A stretch of 64,000 bases of DNA from Aedes albopictus (taxonomy: Eukaryota; Arthropoda; Insecta; Diptera; Culicidae). Location of the stretch: contig NC_085136.1 in assembly GCF_035046485.1 (NCBI RefSeq), forward strand, positions 297,329,080 through 297,393,079, read 5' to 3'. Made by a program: the position numbers and the translations under genes. The notes beneath the pieces were generated by a model. It searched no databases and had not been told where the DNA came from. It was given only the letters and a program-made list of their open reading frames with translations. Of this stretch, positions 44,690 through 56,574 are shown piece after piece (the first letter of the stretch is position 1; each line of letters opens with the position of its first letter).

Positions 44690-47050
44690 AAGTAAAGAGA
44701 TTCAGTAGAGCTTGTGGAACTTGAAGGTCTATATTCCAGAATAATTTGAATGACCTGTAAAAGATAAAAAAAAACTATCCGTTGCGAGAAATTCAAGACA
44801 TTCCGTAGTATTTGCTCAAGAAAGCCAAGAAAAGTCCACTTTTGAGCACGGCAATTAATTTTCATTTGATTTTATTCTATGCTGTAACAAAAACAACTGA
44901 GGATTTCAGATTGTCCACTACAAAATTGCATTACTCCCCTATTCAGCCCTAATCAGGGCTCAATATAATCCCTTTATGAATTAAATCGTCGTTGTTGCGT
45001 GCATAGCAGCAGCAAAATACTTGTTGGCGGTTATCGGTTGTGAGCAGCTCAAATCATGCTGATACTGGGCACTTGGTAAACAAACACCTTTCAAGCACGC
45101 GGGTAACCAGCAGCAACTTACAGCATCACTTGAACCCAAGCACCACCAGAGGTATCAGATGTGACTGCCCTCATGGATCACTCCGAAAAAGGGCCCTCCT
45201 TGCGCAATGCCACGCAGCACTGTCATTGAAAAACTATAAGGGAATGTCCATTTCGAAGCGAAAACCTTAGAGGTAGATCCATCAGAGACCCCCGCAACAG
45301 TAAACACCGACGATCGCCGATGCTTACCATGTGTGTAAAAGCGAGGAGTGGAAGTGAAATGAAAAGCGAAAGTGCCAGCAGCCGGTTTCCTGCTCCGTTG
45401 TTGATCCGGTCACGCAGACTCCGGTTCCCCCTCGCTGGCGTCTTCCCACTACAGACTGGTCCCACTGAGTAGCCCCAAAATGATCCGAACAACGACGGTA
45501 TGTCCATACACGGCAGCAGCAGCCACAGTTTCGCACACCGTCGTCGTCCGTCCGGCGATACTTTTTACCTGAAACATAAAAAGAGTCCGACGACCGTCTA
45601 GGCGGCGAGGCGCGTGATGTAGTCATTTTCCTACACCGAGAGGGGTCCACATTGCTGCTGCTGCTGCGGTTGCTGCTCTTGTGAGATGATTAAAAGCTGA
45701 TCGTGGCACGCCGGGTTACGGAGGTGGACGAGGGGCAGTTACCGTACACGGTCTTGTTTTTATTAGATGTGCGCGCATGCGGAGGTTTATGTAAAAGCCG
45801 AAGAGTTGGATAATCGCACCGAGCCTGGGTCTTGGCTTTGAACTGGCGACGGACAGCTACGTCCGACGGACGACGACGTGGATATGATAACGATTACGCA
45901 TAGATTGCGAATTTTAGCACGGTTTACATCGCGTCATTTGACATAATACGCCGCTGATCGTGACGGCTGCTGGCTGGATTCAAGACCCAAGGAAGCGGCG
46001 AATGGCGGTCTTCAAGACTACAGCGTGGCCGTGGGAGCGCAAAACGGGTTCGACATCAGCTGCTGTAGTATGTTAATGAGCTTGGCAGAGAAAATAACCA
46101 GCCGGACTTGGCACCTGGTGGACGGTCGACCGTGATAGGCCTGAACTGAACTGGATACTCTTCCGCCTTTTGCAATAGGAAGGCAATTGATGAGAGTGCA
46201 TCGATTAAACTGTCTTCACTAGACGGTACGACGACGACGATGGTTACAACTACCGAGTTGCATTTCCCACATTTGCATATCAGCGAAGAAAACGCTCCAA
46301 ACTGTTACATTTCCCCAATCCGGTTTCCGCGTGAGCAGCGTTGCACATCAACTTTAAAACATCGGTTCCGATCAATTTCCTAAACAAACGATGGACGATT
46401 ACGTCGATGTAATTCCTCGTCATGGCAATCAACACCTCACCAATCAACCGTCCAATCCATTCAATCGTAACCAATCGCATCCAATCCAAATCAAGCTCAA
46501 TCAGTGCTGGGTACTTACCAAATGGCAGTCAATCCGAATGACCACCCGTACTAGTCTTCGTTGTCTTGTTGATGGCCACATTTCACACCAATTGTTACGC
46601 ATTGTTTAATCTACCTGCCGCTCGCTCATCGCCTCAGTCACCGCAGTCACTACAACAGCCGCCGCCAGTTTGTTCCAATTAGTGCGTGTAACAACGGGAA
46701 ACCACGCGGCTGGCCACGGTCCGACCAACATTACAATTCGCGTCACTTACAAACCGTGAGCTGGTACCTACGGAATGAGGCGATGAGGTGCCTAAAGCTG
46801 TTCCGTTTCGAATAAGCTGTATTTGTTTTGGGTTAGTACCTACCTACTTGGCGTACTATGTGTTTAAATCGAGTACGACAGGATGTTGTAGCAGATATGG
46901 GGTGGGTTGAAATGTTTTTGGAATTGATCAGCGCAGCAATCAGTCTGTGGTCTTTAGCTAGTCTAGTAGACGAGGCTTGATGTCGTTAATCCGGAGACGG
47001 CCGAACCACCATTCTGGTAATACGTCGGGACTGCGTAAACAGATTTTTCA
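44690..47050. other. GC-richer unique stretch; possible host sequence
   Basis: Clearly different in composition from the rest of the window, with CpG-containing words, a CTG/CTGCTG run at 45,654-45,675 and few repeats. Minus frames 45,650-45,324 and 45,507-45,223 and a plus frame at 46,391-46,609 are open for 70-108 codons. A TTTTTATGTTTCAG sequence, a splice-acceptor-like string, lies on the minus strand at about 45,580-45,567. No conserved domain is recognised. It could be an untranslated exon, enhancer or promoter region of a neighbouring gene. Confidence 0.35.
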
Positions 47051-48369
47051 GGATTCAGTTCATTACCTAAACGGGTTTCAAGGTTGCAAAGAAGCTTGAA
47101 AAGGGCAAGTGGACGCTCAGGACGCTTGAGAGGTGTTTTAGAGAGACTTGGGGGGTTCTAAGGCTAGTTCCAGAGAGGTTTCATTGGAGTTTCAGAGGCG
47201 TTCCAAAGCGTTTCAAGACGCTTCATGGTGTTTCAGAGCATTTTAAGAGTTTCCAGAGAGATTTTAGGCGGCTTCAGAGTGGTTTCACGTGGCTTCAGAT
47301 GCTCTTAGGTGAGTTTAACGGAGATTTCAAGGAGTTTTAAGAGGCGTTTCAAAGCGTTTCAAGACGTTTCTGAAGAGTTTACAGGGTTTTGGCCTTCTCG
47401 AGTAAGTTTCACGTAGGATTTTGGGAACTTTCAGGAACTTTCAGAGGCGTTCAATAGCGTTTCATGGAGTTTGAATGCGTTGCAGAGCGTTTGAGGAGGT
47501 TTTGGAGCTGTTTTAGGGGGCTTCTGAGGGTCTCTGGTGGCTTTTGCTAAAGTTGCATGGGGGTTTCAGAGGTGTTTCAAAGCATTTCATTGCGTTTTTG
47601 AAGATTTCTGGCAGGTTTAAGTAGGTTTCAGAGGCTCTCAGAAAAACTTTGACAAAGGTTTCAAGGGTGTTTCATTGTGTTTCAAGGCGTTTCAATGCGT
47701 TATAGGGCATAACAGGGACCGTTTCAATGCGTTTCAGTAGTTTCAGGGAGGTTTAAGAGGGTATCAGAGTCTCTCAGGTGGATTTCATGAATATTTCGTG
47801 AGGGTTTCAGATGTGTTTCAAAGCGATTCAACACCTTTCAAAGCATTTCAATGCGTTTGATGTGTTTCAAGACGTTCCAGAAGTTAAGTTTTCAATGGGA
47901 CTTAAGGGGCTTCAGAGGCTCTCAGGTGAATTTCACGAAGAATTAATGGGGGTTTCTGAGGTGTTTCGAAGCTTTTTAAGGTGTTTCAGGGAATTTCAAG
48001 AGGTTTCATATGGTTTTCAGAGGTACTTCACCGCTCAGGGCGTTGCAGTGGGTTTCAGAGGGGCTTAGGGGACTTCGGACACTCTCAGATGAATTCCACG
48101 GAGACTTCATGGGATTTTGAAAGTCGTTTAAAAGCGTTTGAAAGCATTTCAAAGCATTTCAATGCATTACAGGGCATTTCCAGTGGTTTCCGGGGGGAGA
48201 TAGGTGGCTTAAGATTTTCGCAGGTGAATTTCACGGAGGTTTTATGAGGGTTTTAGAGGCGTTTCAATGCGTTTTAAGAGATTTCATAGTGGATTTGGGG
48301 AGATTCAGAGGCTCTGAGGTTAAGTTCAGGGAGATTTCATGGGGATTTCAGAGGCGTTTCAAAACTTTA
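47051..48369. repeat. Degenerate TTTCAGAGGCG-type minisatellite
   Basis: Repeated words GTTTCAAAGCGTTTCAAGAC, TTTCAGAGGC and GGTGAATTTCACGGAG at irregular 20-60 bp spacing for 1.3 kb. G-rich strand on plus, opposite to the C-rich arrays at 40-42 kb. Its 85-88 codon frames are repeat translations. Confidence 0.7.
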
Positions 48370-49085
48370 GTAGATTAGATGGCCTGAACTCCAGAAAACT
48401 CTCGGGTACTCCTAGAGAATAATAGAACTAAGCACTTGATAGAGCATAGATGCCTGAGGCTGTGTCAGTATGAACCTCATTCATAATGCTTTTAAATACA
48501 ACTAGTAGCTCTCGTAGATTCGATGACCTTTTCTCAAGGGAGTTCTTGGACACCCTTACGAATCATTGAACTCACCACTTAATAGATCATAGTTCCCTGA
48601 GACTGGATGAGTATGAACCTTATACGTAAAGCTCATAGAGGCAACCAACTACGTTAGTGGATCCTATTTCCTATGATCAACGAAGTTCTTGGAGATCTTG
48701 AAACAAACAATGAACTCACCACTTGACAGCACATGGCTTAGTTGCATAGGGCTGTGTGAGCATGAATTTTATTCATCAAGCTTCCATAGATCACAGATTA
48801 CGCTTGTAGATCAGATGACTTAAATTCTAGGGAGTTCTTGGATACTCCTATACAGTCATAGATCTAACAACTTAATATAACATACATGTCTGAGGCTTTG
48901 TGAGTATAAATCTCATTCATAATGCTCTTAGAAACAACTATTAGCTCTCGTAGGTTCTTACTCAAGGAAGTTCTTGGAGACCTTAAACAATCATAGAACT
49001 CATCATTTGTTAGGCCATAGTTACCTGCGGCTGTGTGAGTCATGAACCTCTTAGAGACAACCAAATACCTTAGTAGATCCGATAG
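48370..49085. repeat. Tandem array, ~143-bp monomers
   Basis: Five diverged monomers. GTTCTTGGA or its equivalent falls near 48,400, 48,543, 48,686, 48,832 and 48,970. Each is followed by an AATCATTGAACTCACCACTT-like block, a GAGGCTGTGTGAGTATGAAC-like block and a CTCATTCATAATGCTCTTAG-like block. No coding signal. Confidence 0.75.
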
Positions 49086-49299
49086 CCGATACTAAATGGA
49101 GGCGGCGAAAACGCTCTTTACTGTTAACTTTGCTTTTTTTTCTCGTAAACCAACTTTATCCCTAACCTTTACTACTCCAACTGCTCTGAACATAATCAAA
49201 TTCCATTTAAATAATGTTACTTTAATGGAGGTACTCAAGTAGACTTAACCTAAATGAATTCTACCCAAATGAAGGTTTGGGTGTACTCTACGGTTAAGA

Positions 49300-49379
49300 A
49301 AAGGTGGTCAAAGCCGGAAGGATACGTTGGGCAGGGCATGTTACCAGAATGCTGGAGAACAAAGCAGGTATTTGCTACT
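49300..49379 (+). pseudogene. RTE 3' fragment, left part
   Basis: Translates to VVKAGRIRWAGHVTRM, the C-terminal block of the RTE protein (compare 56,087-56,130). It is interrupted by the insertion at 49,380-49,672 and continues at 49,686 to about 49,860. Confidence 0.75.
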
Positions 49380-49672
49380 GGATGTTTGAGTGTTCGACGG
49401 TTTGGATGCACTTGATGTTGGATTTCTCGGCTATGCAGTCACCCAACTCCTTGGAATTAAAACCGTTGTCGTTCCAAGGAGTTCGGTGACTGCATAGCCG
49501 AGAAATCCAGCATCTTAGGGGCTGTCCATAAACCACGTGGTCATTTTTTTTGGGACTTTTCAAACCCCCCCGCGTGGTCATTAGTCCATACAATTTTTTT
49601 ATTTGTCCATACAAAATGATCATTGGCCGAACCCCCCCCTCATGACCACGTGGTTTATGGACAGCCCCTTAT
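49380..49672. mobile_element. Hairpin-bearing insertion with 13-bp TSD
   Basis: GGTATTTGCTACT occurs at 49,367-49,379 and 49,673-49,685, so 293 bp have been inserted in the RTE fragment. The insert holds a 33-bp lead, a 101-bp near-perfect hairpin (49,414-49,514) and a TTA-flanked MITE (49,517-49,669). The hairpin arms of about 43 bp (GGATTTCTCGGCTATGCAGT, then CACCSAACTCCTTGGAA) have two mismatches and a 15-base loop. A 13-bp duplication is more typical of retroposition than of cut-and-paste transposition. Confidence 0.75.
49517..49669. mobile_element. TTA-flanked MITE (PIF/Harbinger-like)
   Basis: Perfect terminal repeats AGGGGCTGTCCATAAACCAC then GTGGTCA at both ends, over 27 bp. TTA lies at each junction (one base shared with the repeat). 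153 bp, no coding capacity. Size, TTA and a G-run start suggest PIF/Harbinger mobilisation; this is inference. Confidence 0.8.
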
Positions 49673-49685
49673 GGTATTTGCTACT

Positions 49686-49860
49686 TTTCTGGTTGGCTTA
49701 TAGAAAGCTGTGTGGGTGGACCATGTAAAACGTTATCTGTTGAGCATTGTGCCTGACCGAGGATGAAAAGGCAGCCACCAAAAAAATACTGTGTCGTACT
49801 ATTGTTATTTTTTTGTTTCATCTTAAATGTGATATTGAACAAATTAATGTATGTCCTCAC
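49686..49860 (+). pseudogene. RTE 3' fragment, right part with tail
   Basis: Aligns to the end of the RTE at 56,250-56,321 and 58,945-58,980: GACCGAGGATG, GGCAGCCAC, GTCGTACTATTGTT, then TCTTAAATGTGATATTGAAC. Across this last block there is no insertion. It therefore preserves the unoccupied form of the TTAA site used by the element at 56,322-58,940. Confidence 0.75.
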
Positions 49861-50092
49861 ATCTCACTTCTCACGACTCGCAATTCACTGCTAAAATTTC
49901 ACATCATGTTTCTTCATTCACATCTTCTCATTCATCATTTTTTTCTTTTCTCTGATCATTTCTCACTGGCCACTCCTTATCACTTACTCCTAACTTCTCA
50001 TTCATCACTGCTTTGTAGCAATCGTTCTTCTTTTTAGTTTATTGCTTACTTCTCACTTTTAACGTTTTCTGCTCACTTTACTCTTCATTCGA
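49861..50092. repeat. TCAC/TTCT-rich simple repeat
   Basis: Degenerate pyrimidine-rich words (CTCACTTCTCAC, TTCATTCA). It continues at 50,396-50,830 after an RTE fragment. Confidence 0.6.
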
Positions 50093-50395
50093 CTCGGTCC
50101 ATGGCTGTTGCGTCAACAGGCACGCATTCTGCTAACAGTTCGATTGCCCTCAAGAATAATTTCCATTCTTCAACCGCATCGATTTCATCACCGTCGATAG
50201 AGATTCGTGGTGGCGGGCGCATTTAAACTTCCCTGGAGCCCTTTGCCATTATGTGCATTGTCTTCGACACATTAAGGGCTAATCTGATTCGCCTGGCTTG
50301 TCGGATGAACGTTTCCGCCTTCGTCTCAAATTTGTGAGCTATAATATCAATATCGAACTATACTCGAACTACGTACATCACTCGATCCACCACAT
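50093..50395 (-). pseudogene. RTE fragment, internally deleted
   Basis: Matches 12,490-12,500, 13,045-13,250 and 13,405-13,440 of the minus-strand RTE copy in the same order. Examples are CATCGATTTCATCACCGTCG, GAGCCCTTTGCCAT, TCTTCGACACATTAA and ACTACGTACATCACTCGATC. Segments between are missing, so it is a heavily deleted remnant sitting in the TCAC-rich repeat. Confidence 0.75.
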
Positions 50396-50830
50396 TTTTA
50401 ACTGCTCACCCCTTATTACTCACTTTTAATTTTTTATTCACCGCTCCATCACTGCCCATTCTTGACAGTTCTCTTCCCCTTCTTTACACTTCACTCCTTA
50501 CTTCTCTCTTCTCACCCTATACTACTAACCCATTACATTCCACATTTCCCTGTTATTCCTCACTATTCACTTCTCTCTCCTCACACTTCATTAAACACTT
50601 CTCACACCTCAATATTCACTGTTCATACTTACTACCAATTTTGGATTTCTCCTCACTACTAACTTCTTACCCCTCACTGCCTCACACTTTGCACTTTTGA
50701 AGGGGAGTAACCTCACAGCTTACTCCTACCCCTCACTATTTACTGCTCACTCCCAATGCTTTATTGCTCACTTCTTACTCTGACTTTCTTATTTCTCGCT
50801 TCTCACTCATTATCATTTGTGGGACAGCCT
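50396..50830. repeat. TCAC/TTCT-rich simple repeat, continuation
   Basis: Same pyrimidine-rich composition as 49,861-50,092. The 66-codon frame is a simple-repeat translation. Confidence 0.6.
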
Positions 50831-50949
50831 TCTGTGCGTATAAATTGAGCATGTGACATATTGACTTGATGTAGTTTCCATAGAGTTTCCCAACAAAGAA
50901 ACTACTCAAGAGCGGTTTCCGAATTGAAATTTAGATAGAAATCCATGTG

Positions 50950-51050
50950 ATGCGGTGGAATTTGCACCCACAACTACCTATTTGTTAAATGCGTAAGGAG
51001 TCATGGGTTCGATTCCGTTCTCACTGAAGCACGTGGACTTCCACAGAATC
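50950..51050 (+). mobile_element. Possible tRNA-like SINE fragment
   Basis: Perfect B box GGTTCGATTCC at 51,006-51,016 preceded by GCGTAAGGAGTCATG. No clear A box or terminal duplication, so only a candidate. Confidence 0.35.
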
Positions 51051-52301
51051 ATTTGAACCAATTTAGTACGCATCCTTTCAATTTAACATCCGCATACTTG
51101 CTTCCACTTATTTTTTTCCTTCCTGTTGAAGTGGGTGTGTGTAGCAAGAAGATCTCTCCTGCATACTTTACACCTGATTCGACACATTATCATTGGCCGT
51201 GTGATGGTTGGCAGAGGCTATGGAAGTCCGGGCAATCGCCGTAGCGCGGTGCTCATCAAGCATCAAGTGCGCGGAGCACGTTTCCGACGTGGATATGCAA
51301 ATTTTGTCACCAAAACTACGCCAAGCCAAGCACACGACTCTCGTGTGTCGGGCGGTGTCGTTTCTTTTCGTTGGTTGTGTTATGCTGGGGCCCACGAGCG
51401 AGGCAGACGAAGGGGAAAGCGGACTTTAAAAGACATTCCAAGCGTGCTTTGTCGAGGTTGACTCTCACCTGTGCGTTTCTCCTTTTGTCATTCCCCACGT
51501 TGCGTTTTTTTTGTTCGAGGATGTTGGAAATTTTTATCGTGTAGACGAGAGCAGATTATTCAACTTCATTTAGCACCTTGCGTTCCGGCATATTCCGGAA
51601 TTACATGATCCGCCGCCTTGTAGCAGCTTTGGCGGATGCGCTCTGAGCGACGATAACCATGTGTGTAATGCGATAATCTGTACGCGATAATTGGATGTCA
51701 TAAAAGCTGTCTCGAGTGGCTCATTTTTGTCAGTCAGTCTCCCTGTTGAATGGCATCATTTTAACCGGGTCTGACTAGGTGGTTAGTTAGATGGGTGACG
51801 CTAATTGCTCGACTTTGTCACATGAAAATCGCTAACGCCGGCGATAATGCTATTTTCGACACTAAAGTCAAGGTCATATCACCGAAAAGATTGATGAATA
51901 ATTAAAAGCTTACTGAAATGTTCAGTAACAGAATCGCAAAAACGATTTTATATGCAAGTCGTTCGTTGAATTGATTTTCTCTTGGTTGTCGTCCTACAGG
52001 GTTCTTTCACTCACTTCTGTCCTCATCGGAGGTAACTCAACGGCGTTCGCCCGACTCGAATACAGTGTGGCCACTACATATCGCTTTCACTTTCAGATTA
52101 CTTCTGCTACACAAACACACTTCATAATCAGATTTTACAAATAAACTTTTCAATTGGTTTCATTGCTTGATGAGGCAAGGTGATAAAATCAACAAACACG
52201 AGCAAAGGCGGATAACAAAATTATATCAAGTTCTGATACCTGGTTATCATTAGTTTGATATCTTGAACCGACTTTTCGAACCCTCTAAGCAGAATACTCT
52301 C
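51051..52301. other. No recognised gene
   Basis: Includes a moderately GC-rich patch (51,130-51,500) open on both strands for 60-110 codons, without a known domain. The rest is AT-rich. Candidate host sequence. Confidence 0.35.
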
Positions 52302-52400
52302 TTCGAATGAGTGCAATCAGTTTCATACCTTTTAATTCTGCCCTAATTCTAAAAATTAGTGCGGAATTAAAAGGTACGAAACTGATTACACTCATTCGAA
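52302..52400. repeat. Hairpin MITE-like element, 99 bp
   Basis: Arms TTCGAATGAGTGCAATCAGT then TTCATACCTTTTAATTC, and the inverse on the right, match over about 40 bp with three mismatches. A short AT loop (CTAATTCTAAAAATTAG) is itself inverted. Possible internal-sequence-free MITE; duplication unclear. Confidence 0.7.
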
Positions 52401-52614
52401 AATAAGTTTGATAATTGAGTTTGTTATCATTTAGGTTGAATTAAGAGCCAACATAACAAAAATGATAGCTCAAATTTACTCCACCAATACCCAAATGATA
52501 TGAAGTTGAGTTATCATTGAGTTCAAGATAATAAGTAATTGTGTTATACATTATTTAATTAAATATTACATTAAGTTATCAACATGAAAATATACAGCTG
52601 ATTGATAACAGGTT

Positions 52615-52895
52615 TTGTTATACCCATGTTTTCAACTATTGCGCCCTGTGGTTCTCGAACCCTGATCGAGTGATTATCGGTCACAGCCGATAGCCCCTAT
52701 ACCAACGGGACTTAGTGAGAGGGAGAGTACTTGAAGGCTACGCTTTCGTACTGCAGTCGCATTGAAGATGGAAAGCGGAATCTATTTTTAGGTTCGAGGT
52801 CCACTAGATCCTCAGTTTTGGGAAAGCTTTGAAATGTGCGTTTGGAAATTGATAACATATTTTGTTATCACTTAGTATTTTTATATTTGGCACGG
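52615..52895 (-). mobile_element. tRNA-like insert between GATAACA repeats
   Basis: The minus strand at about 52,715-52,640 reads TGGTATAGGGG (fits the A box) then GGTTCGAGAAC (near B box), spaced as in tRNA-related SINEs. The stretch is bracketed by TTGATAACAGGTTTTGTTAT (52,609) and TTGATAACATATTTTGTTAT (52,850), which could be a duplicated target or part of the surrounding AT-rich repeat. Confidence 0.45.
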
Positions 52896-52907
52896 TAAAG
52901 GCTGGGT

Positions 52908-53148
52908 CTCTCTCTCTCTTCTTGGCGTAACGTCCTCATTGGGACAAAGCCTGCTTCTCAGCTTCCTCTGCCAATGACCATTTTGCATGCGTATATCGTG
53001 TGGCAGGCACGTCGATACTCTATGCCCAAGGAAGTCAAAGAAGTTTCCTTTACGAACAGATCCTGGACCGACCGGGAATCGAACCCGTCACCCTCAGCAT
53101 GGTCATGCTGAATACCCGTGCGTTTACCGCCTCGGCTATATGGGCCCA
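52908..53148 (-). mobile_element. Feilai-like SINE with internal deletion
   Basis: Flanked by TAAAGGCTGGGT at 52,896-52,907 and 53,149-53,160 (12-bp duplication). Complete head with B box complement GGAATCGAACC at about 53,079-53,089. A ~38-bp internal segment present in the copies at 37,743 and 44,139 (TAGTGTTCTATGAGCACTTC and the bases after it) is missing. A CT-rich tail replaces the AAG tail. It lies next to the RTE leader. Confidence 0.88.
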
Positions 53149-56100
53149 TAAAGGCTGGGTATGCTGCGCAATTCAGATCCCATTGTGATCCACTAGCCTC
53201 TGTCCAGCAACTCCTATCACTACCTCCACGCTGTACCAGCCGGAAACTATGAGCAACCTTAGGGAAGATCGGGTAACCAACCCTGGTGGGAACTTTGGTC
53301 GTAGGCTGACAGGGAAGGGGGGTTTGCTTCGGCAAACCTGAGCGTCTGTTCTCCAGGAGGAGCGGCTCACAACAGCGTCTGATCCCCATGTTAGGGGCGG
53401 CTGATCTACGTCCGAGTGCCAGGGAAGGACTCTAAGCTCAACGGTGCACTATGGTCCTCCGGAAAGTAGGGGGTTGGTGTCAGGTCCTACGAGCCAGCCG
53501 TAAAAAAAAACATTGTAACGGAAAATCAGCAACAGAATAATACGAACCGAGACCAACGGCAACGACCCCAGCGAACAAAAAGGACTTGCGATTGGAAACT
53601 CGGTACGTGGAACTGCCGATCTCTCAACTTCATTGGGAGCACCCGCATACTTGCCGATCTACTGAAGGACCACGGGTTCGGCATCGTAGCGCTGCAGGAG
53701 GTGTGTTGGACAGGATCCATGGTGCGAACGATTAGAGGTAATCATACCATCTACCACAGTTGCGGCAACACACGTGAGCTGGGAACAGCTTTTATAGTAA
53801 TGGGCGACATGCAGAGGCGCGTGATCGGTTGGTGGCCGATCGACGGAAGAATGTGCAGGTTGAGGATCAAGGACCGATTCTTCAATTTCAGTATAATAAA
53901 CGTGCACAGCCCACACTCCGGAAGTACTGATGATGACATGGAATTATTTTACGCGCAGCTGGACCGCGAGTACGACCGCTGTCCAAGCCATGACGTCAAG
54001 ATCACCATAGGAGATTTGAACGCTCAGGTAGGCCAGGAGGAAGAATTCAGACCGCCGATTGGTAAGTTCAGCGCCCACCAGCAGACGAACGAAAGTGGCC
54101 TACGACTCATTGATTTCGCCGCCTCCAAAAATATGGCCATTCATAGCACTTTTTTCCAACACAGCCTCCCTTATCGTTACACCTGGAGATCACCACAGCA
54201 GACGGAATCTCAAATCGACCACGTTCTGATTGACGGACGGCATTTCTCCGACATTATCGACGTCAGGACCTATCGTTGCGCCAACATCGACTCCGACCAC
54301 TGTATGGTGAAGGTCAAACTGCGCCCAAAACTCTCCGTCATCAACTGCGACTGAAGCAACCGGATGTCCCCTCAGCATACGCGCAGAATCTTGAGGCCGC
54401 GTTGCCAGACGAGGGCGAGCTCGATGAAGCCCCTCTAGAGGACTGCTGGAGTACAGTGAAAGCAGCCATCAACGACGCAGCCGAGACCACCATCGGGTAC
54501 GTGGAACGGAATCGACGAATCGAATAGTTCGGCGAGAGTGCAGAACGGTTTTGGAGAAGAAGAACGCAGCGAGGGCGGTAATGCTGCAGCAAGAGACTCG
54601 ACAGAACGTGGAACGTTACAAACAGAAGCGGAAACAGCAGACCCGCCTCTTTCGGGAAAAAAGCGCTGCCTGGAAGAAGCGGAGTGTGAAGAAATGGAAC
54701 TGCTGTGCCGTTCCCAAGAAACACGTAAGTTCTATCAGAAGCTCAACGCATCCCGCAACGGCTTCGTGCCGCGAGCCGAAATATGCAGCGATAAGGATGG
54801 AGGCCTCTTGACGGACGGACGTGAGGTGATCGAAAGGTGGAAGCAGCACTTCGATCAGCACCTGAAAGGCGTGGAGAACGTAGGCACGGGAGCCCATGGC
54901 CCGACGACGCCAGTGCAGCGGAGGACGGAAGTGAACCAACGCCCACGCTGAGGGAAGTTAAGGATGCCATTCAATAGCTCAAAACCAACAAAGCAGGTGG
55001 AAAGGATGGTATCGCAGCTGAACTCATCAAGATGGGCCCAGAAAAGTTGGCCACCTGTCTGCATCGGCTGATAGTCAGGATCTGGGAAACCGAACAGCTA
55101 CCGGAGGAGTGGAAGGAAGGGGTAATCTGCCCCATTCACAAGAAAGGCGACCATTTGAAATGTGAGAACTTCAGGGCGATCATTTTTTTGAATGCTGCAT
55201 ACAAAGTGCTATCCCAGATCATCTTCCGTCGTAATTCGTTTTAAAACGAATGAATTCGTGGGAAGTTATCAAGCCGGCTTCATCGACGGCCGGTCGACAA
55301 CGGACCAGATCTTTACCGTACGGCAAATCCTCCAGAAATGCCGTGAATACCAGGTCCCAACGCATCACCTGTTCATCGACTTCAAAGCGGCATACGATAG
55401 TATCAACCGCGCAGAGCTATGGAGAATCATGGACGAAAACGGCATTCCTGGGAAGCTGACTAGACTGATTAAAGAAACGATGGATGGTGTGCAGAACTGC
55501 GTAAGGGTATCGGGTGAACTATCCAGTTCATTCGAATCTCGCCGGAGACTGCGAAAACATGAAGGACTCTCATGCTTACTCTTCAACATCGCTCTGGAAG
55601 GTGTGATGCGACGAGCCGGGCTCAACAGCCGGGGAACGATTTTCACAAAATCCGGACAATTTGTGTGCTTTGCGGACGACATGGACATTATTGCCGGAAC
55701 ATTTTTAACGGTGGCAGAGCAGTACACCCGCCTGACACGCGAAACAGCAAAGGTCGGCTGGTGGTGAATGCCTCAAAAACAAAGTACATGCTGGTAGGCG
55801 GAACCGAACACAACCGGATCCGTCTGGGTAGTAATGTTACGATAGACGGGGATACTTTCGAAGTGGTGGAGGGATTCGTCTACCTCGGATCCTAACTGAC
55901 GGCTGACAACAACGTGAGCCGTGAAATTCGGAGGCGCATCATCAGCGGAAGTCGGGCCTACTACGGGCTCCAGAAGAAACTGCGGTCGAAAAAGATTCAC
56001 CCACGCACCAAATGCACCATATATTGGAGAAGGAGGAATCACGAGCTCGCTGCACTTAACGGCGAACCCAGCATCCAGAAGGTAACCAAAGCCGGAAGGA

Positions 56101-56574
56101 TACGGTGGGCAGGGCATGTTGCAATAATGCCGGACAACAAACCTGCAAAGCTGGTGTTTGCAACTGATCCGGTTGGCACAAGAAGGCGTGGAGCGCAGAG
56201 AACACGATGGGCGGACCAGGTGGAGCGTGACCAGGCGGGTATTGGGCGCAACCGAGGATGGAGAGCGGCAGCCACAAACCGAGTATTGTGGCGTACTATT
56301 GTTGATTATGTCTTGTCTTAACCTTCCGTTAATCGCGCTGTTGTACTTTGTACAACACGTGAGAATTATCGACTATTACTTTGAAACCATCTTTTCTATC
56401 GATGTCAACCCCAAATGTATTCTACAGGAATTTTATTTGGAATATTATAAGACCTTTTTTGAAAACAGTATAACTCCTTATAATGCGGAAAATTGAAAAT
56501 CGCAATATGAAGAACGTACTATATTTAAGATAAGATAGACAGTTGAATGTGAATTAGTGTATTTCAAAATCTAA

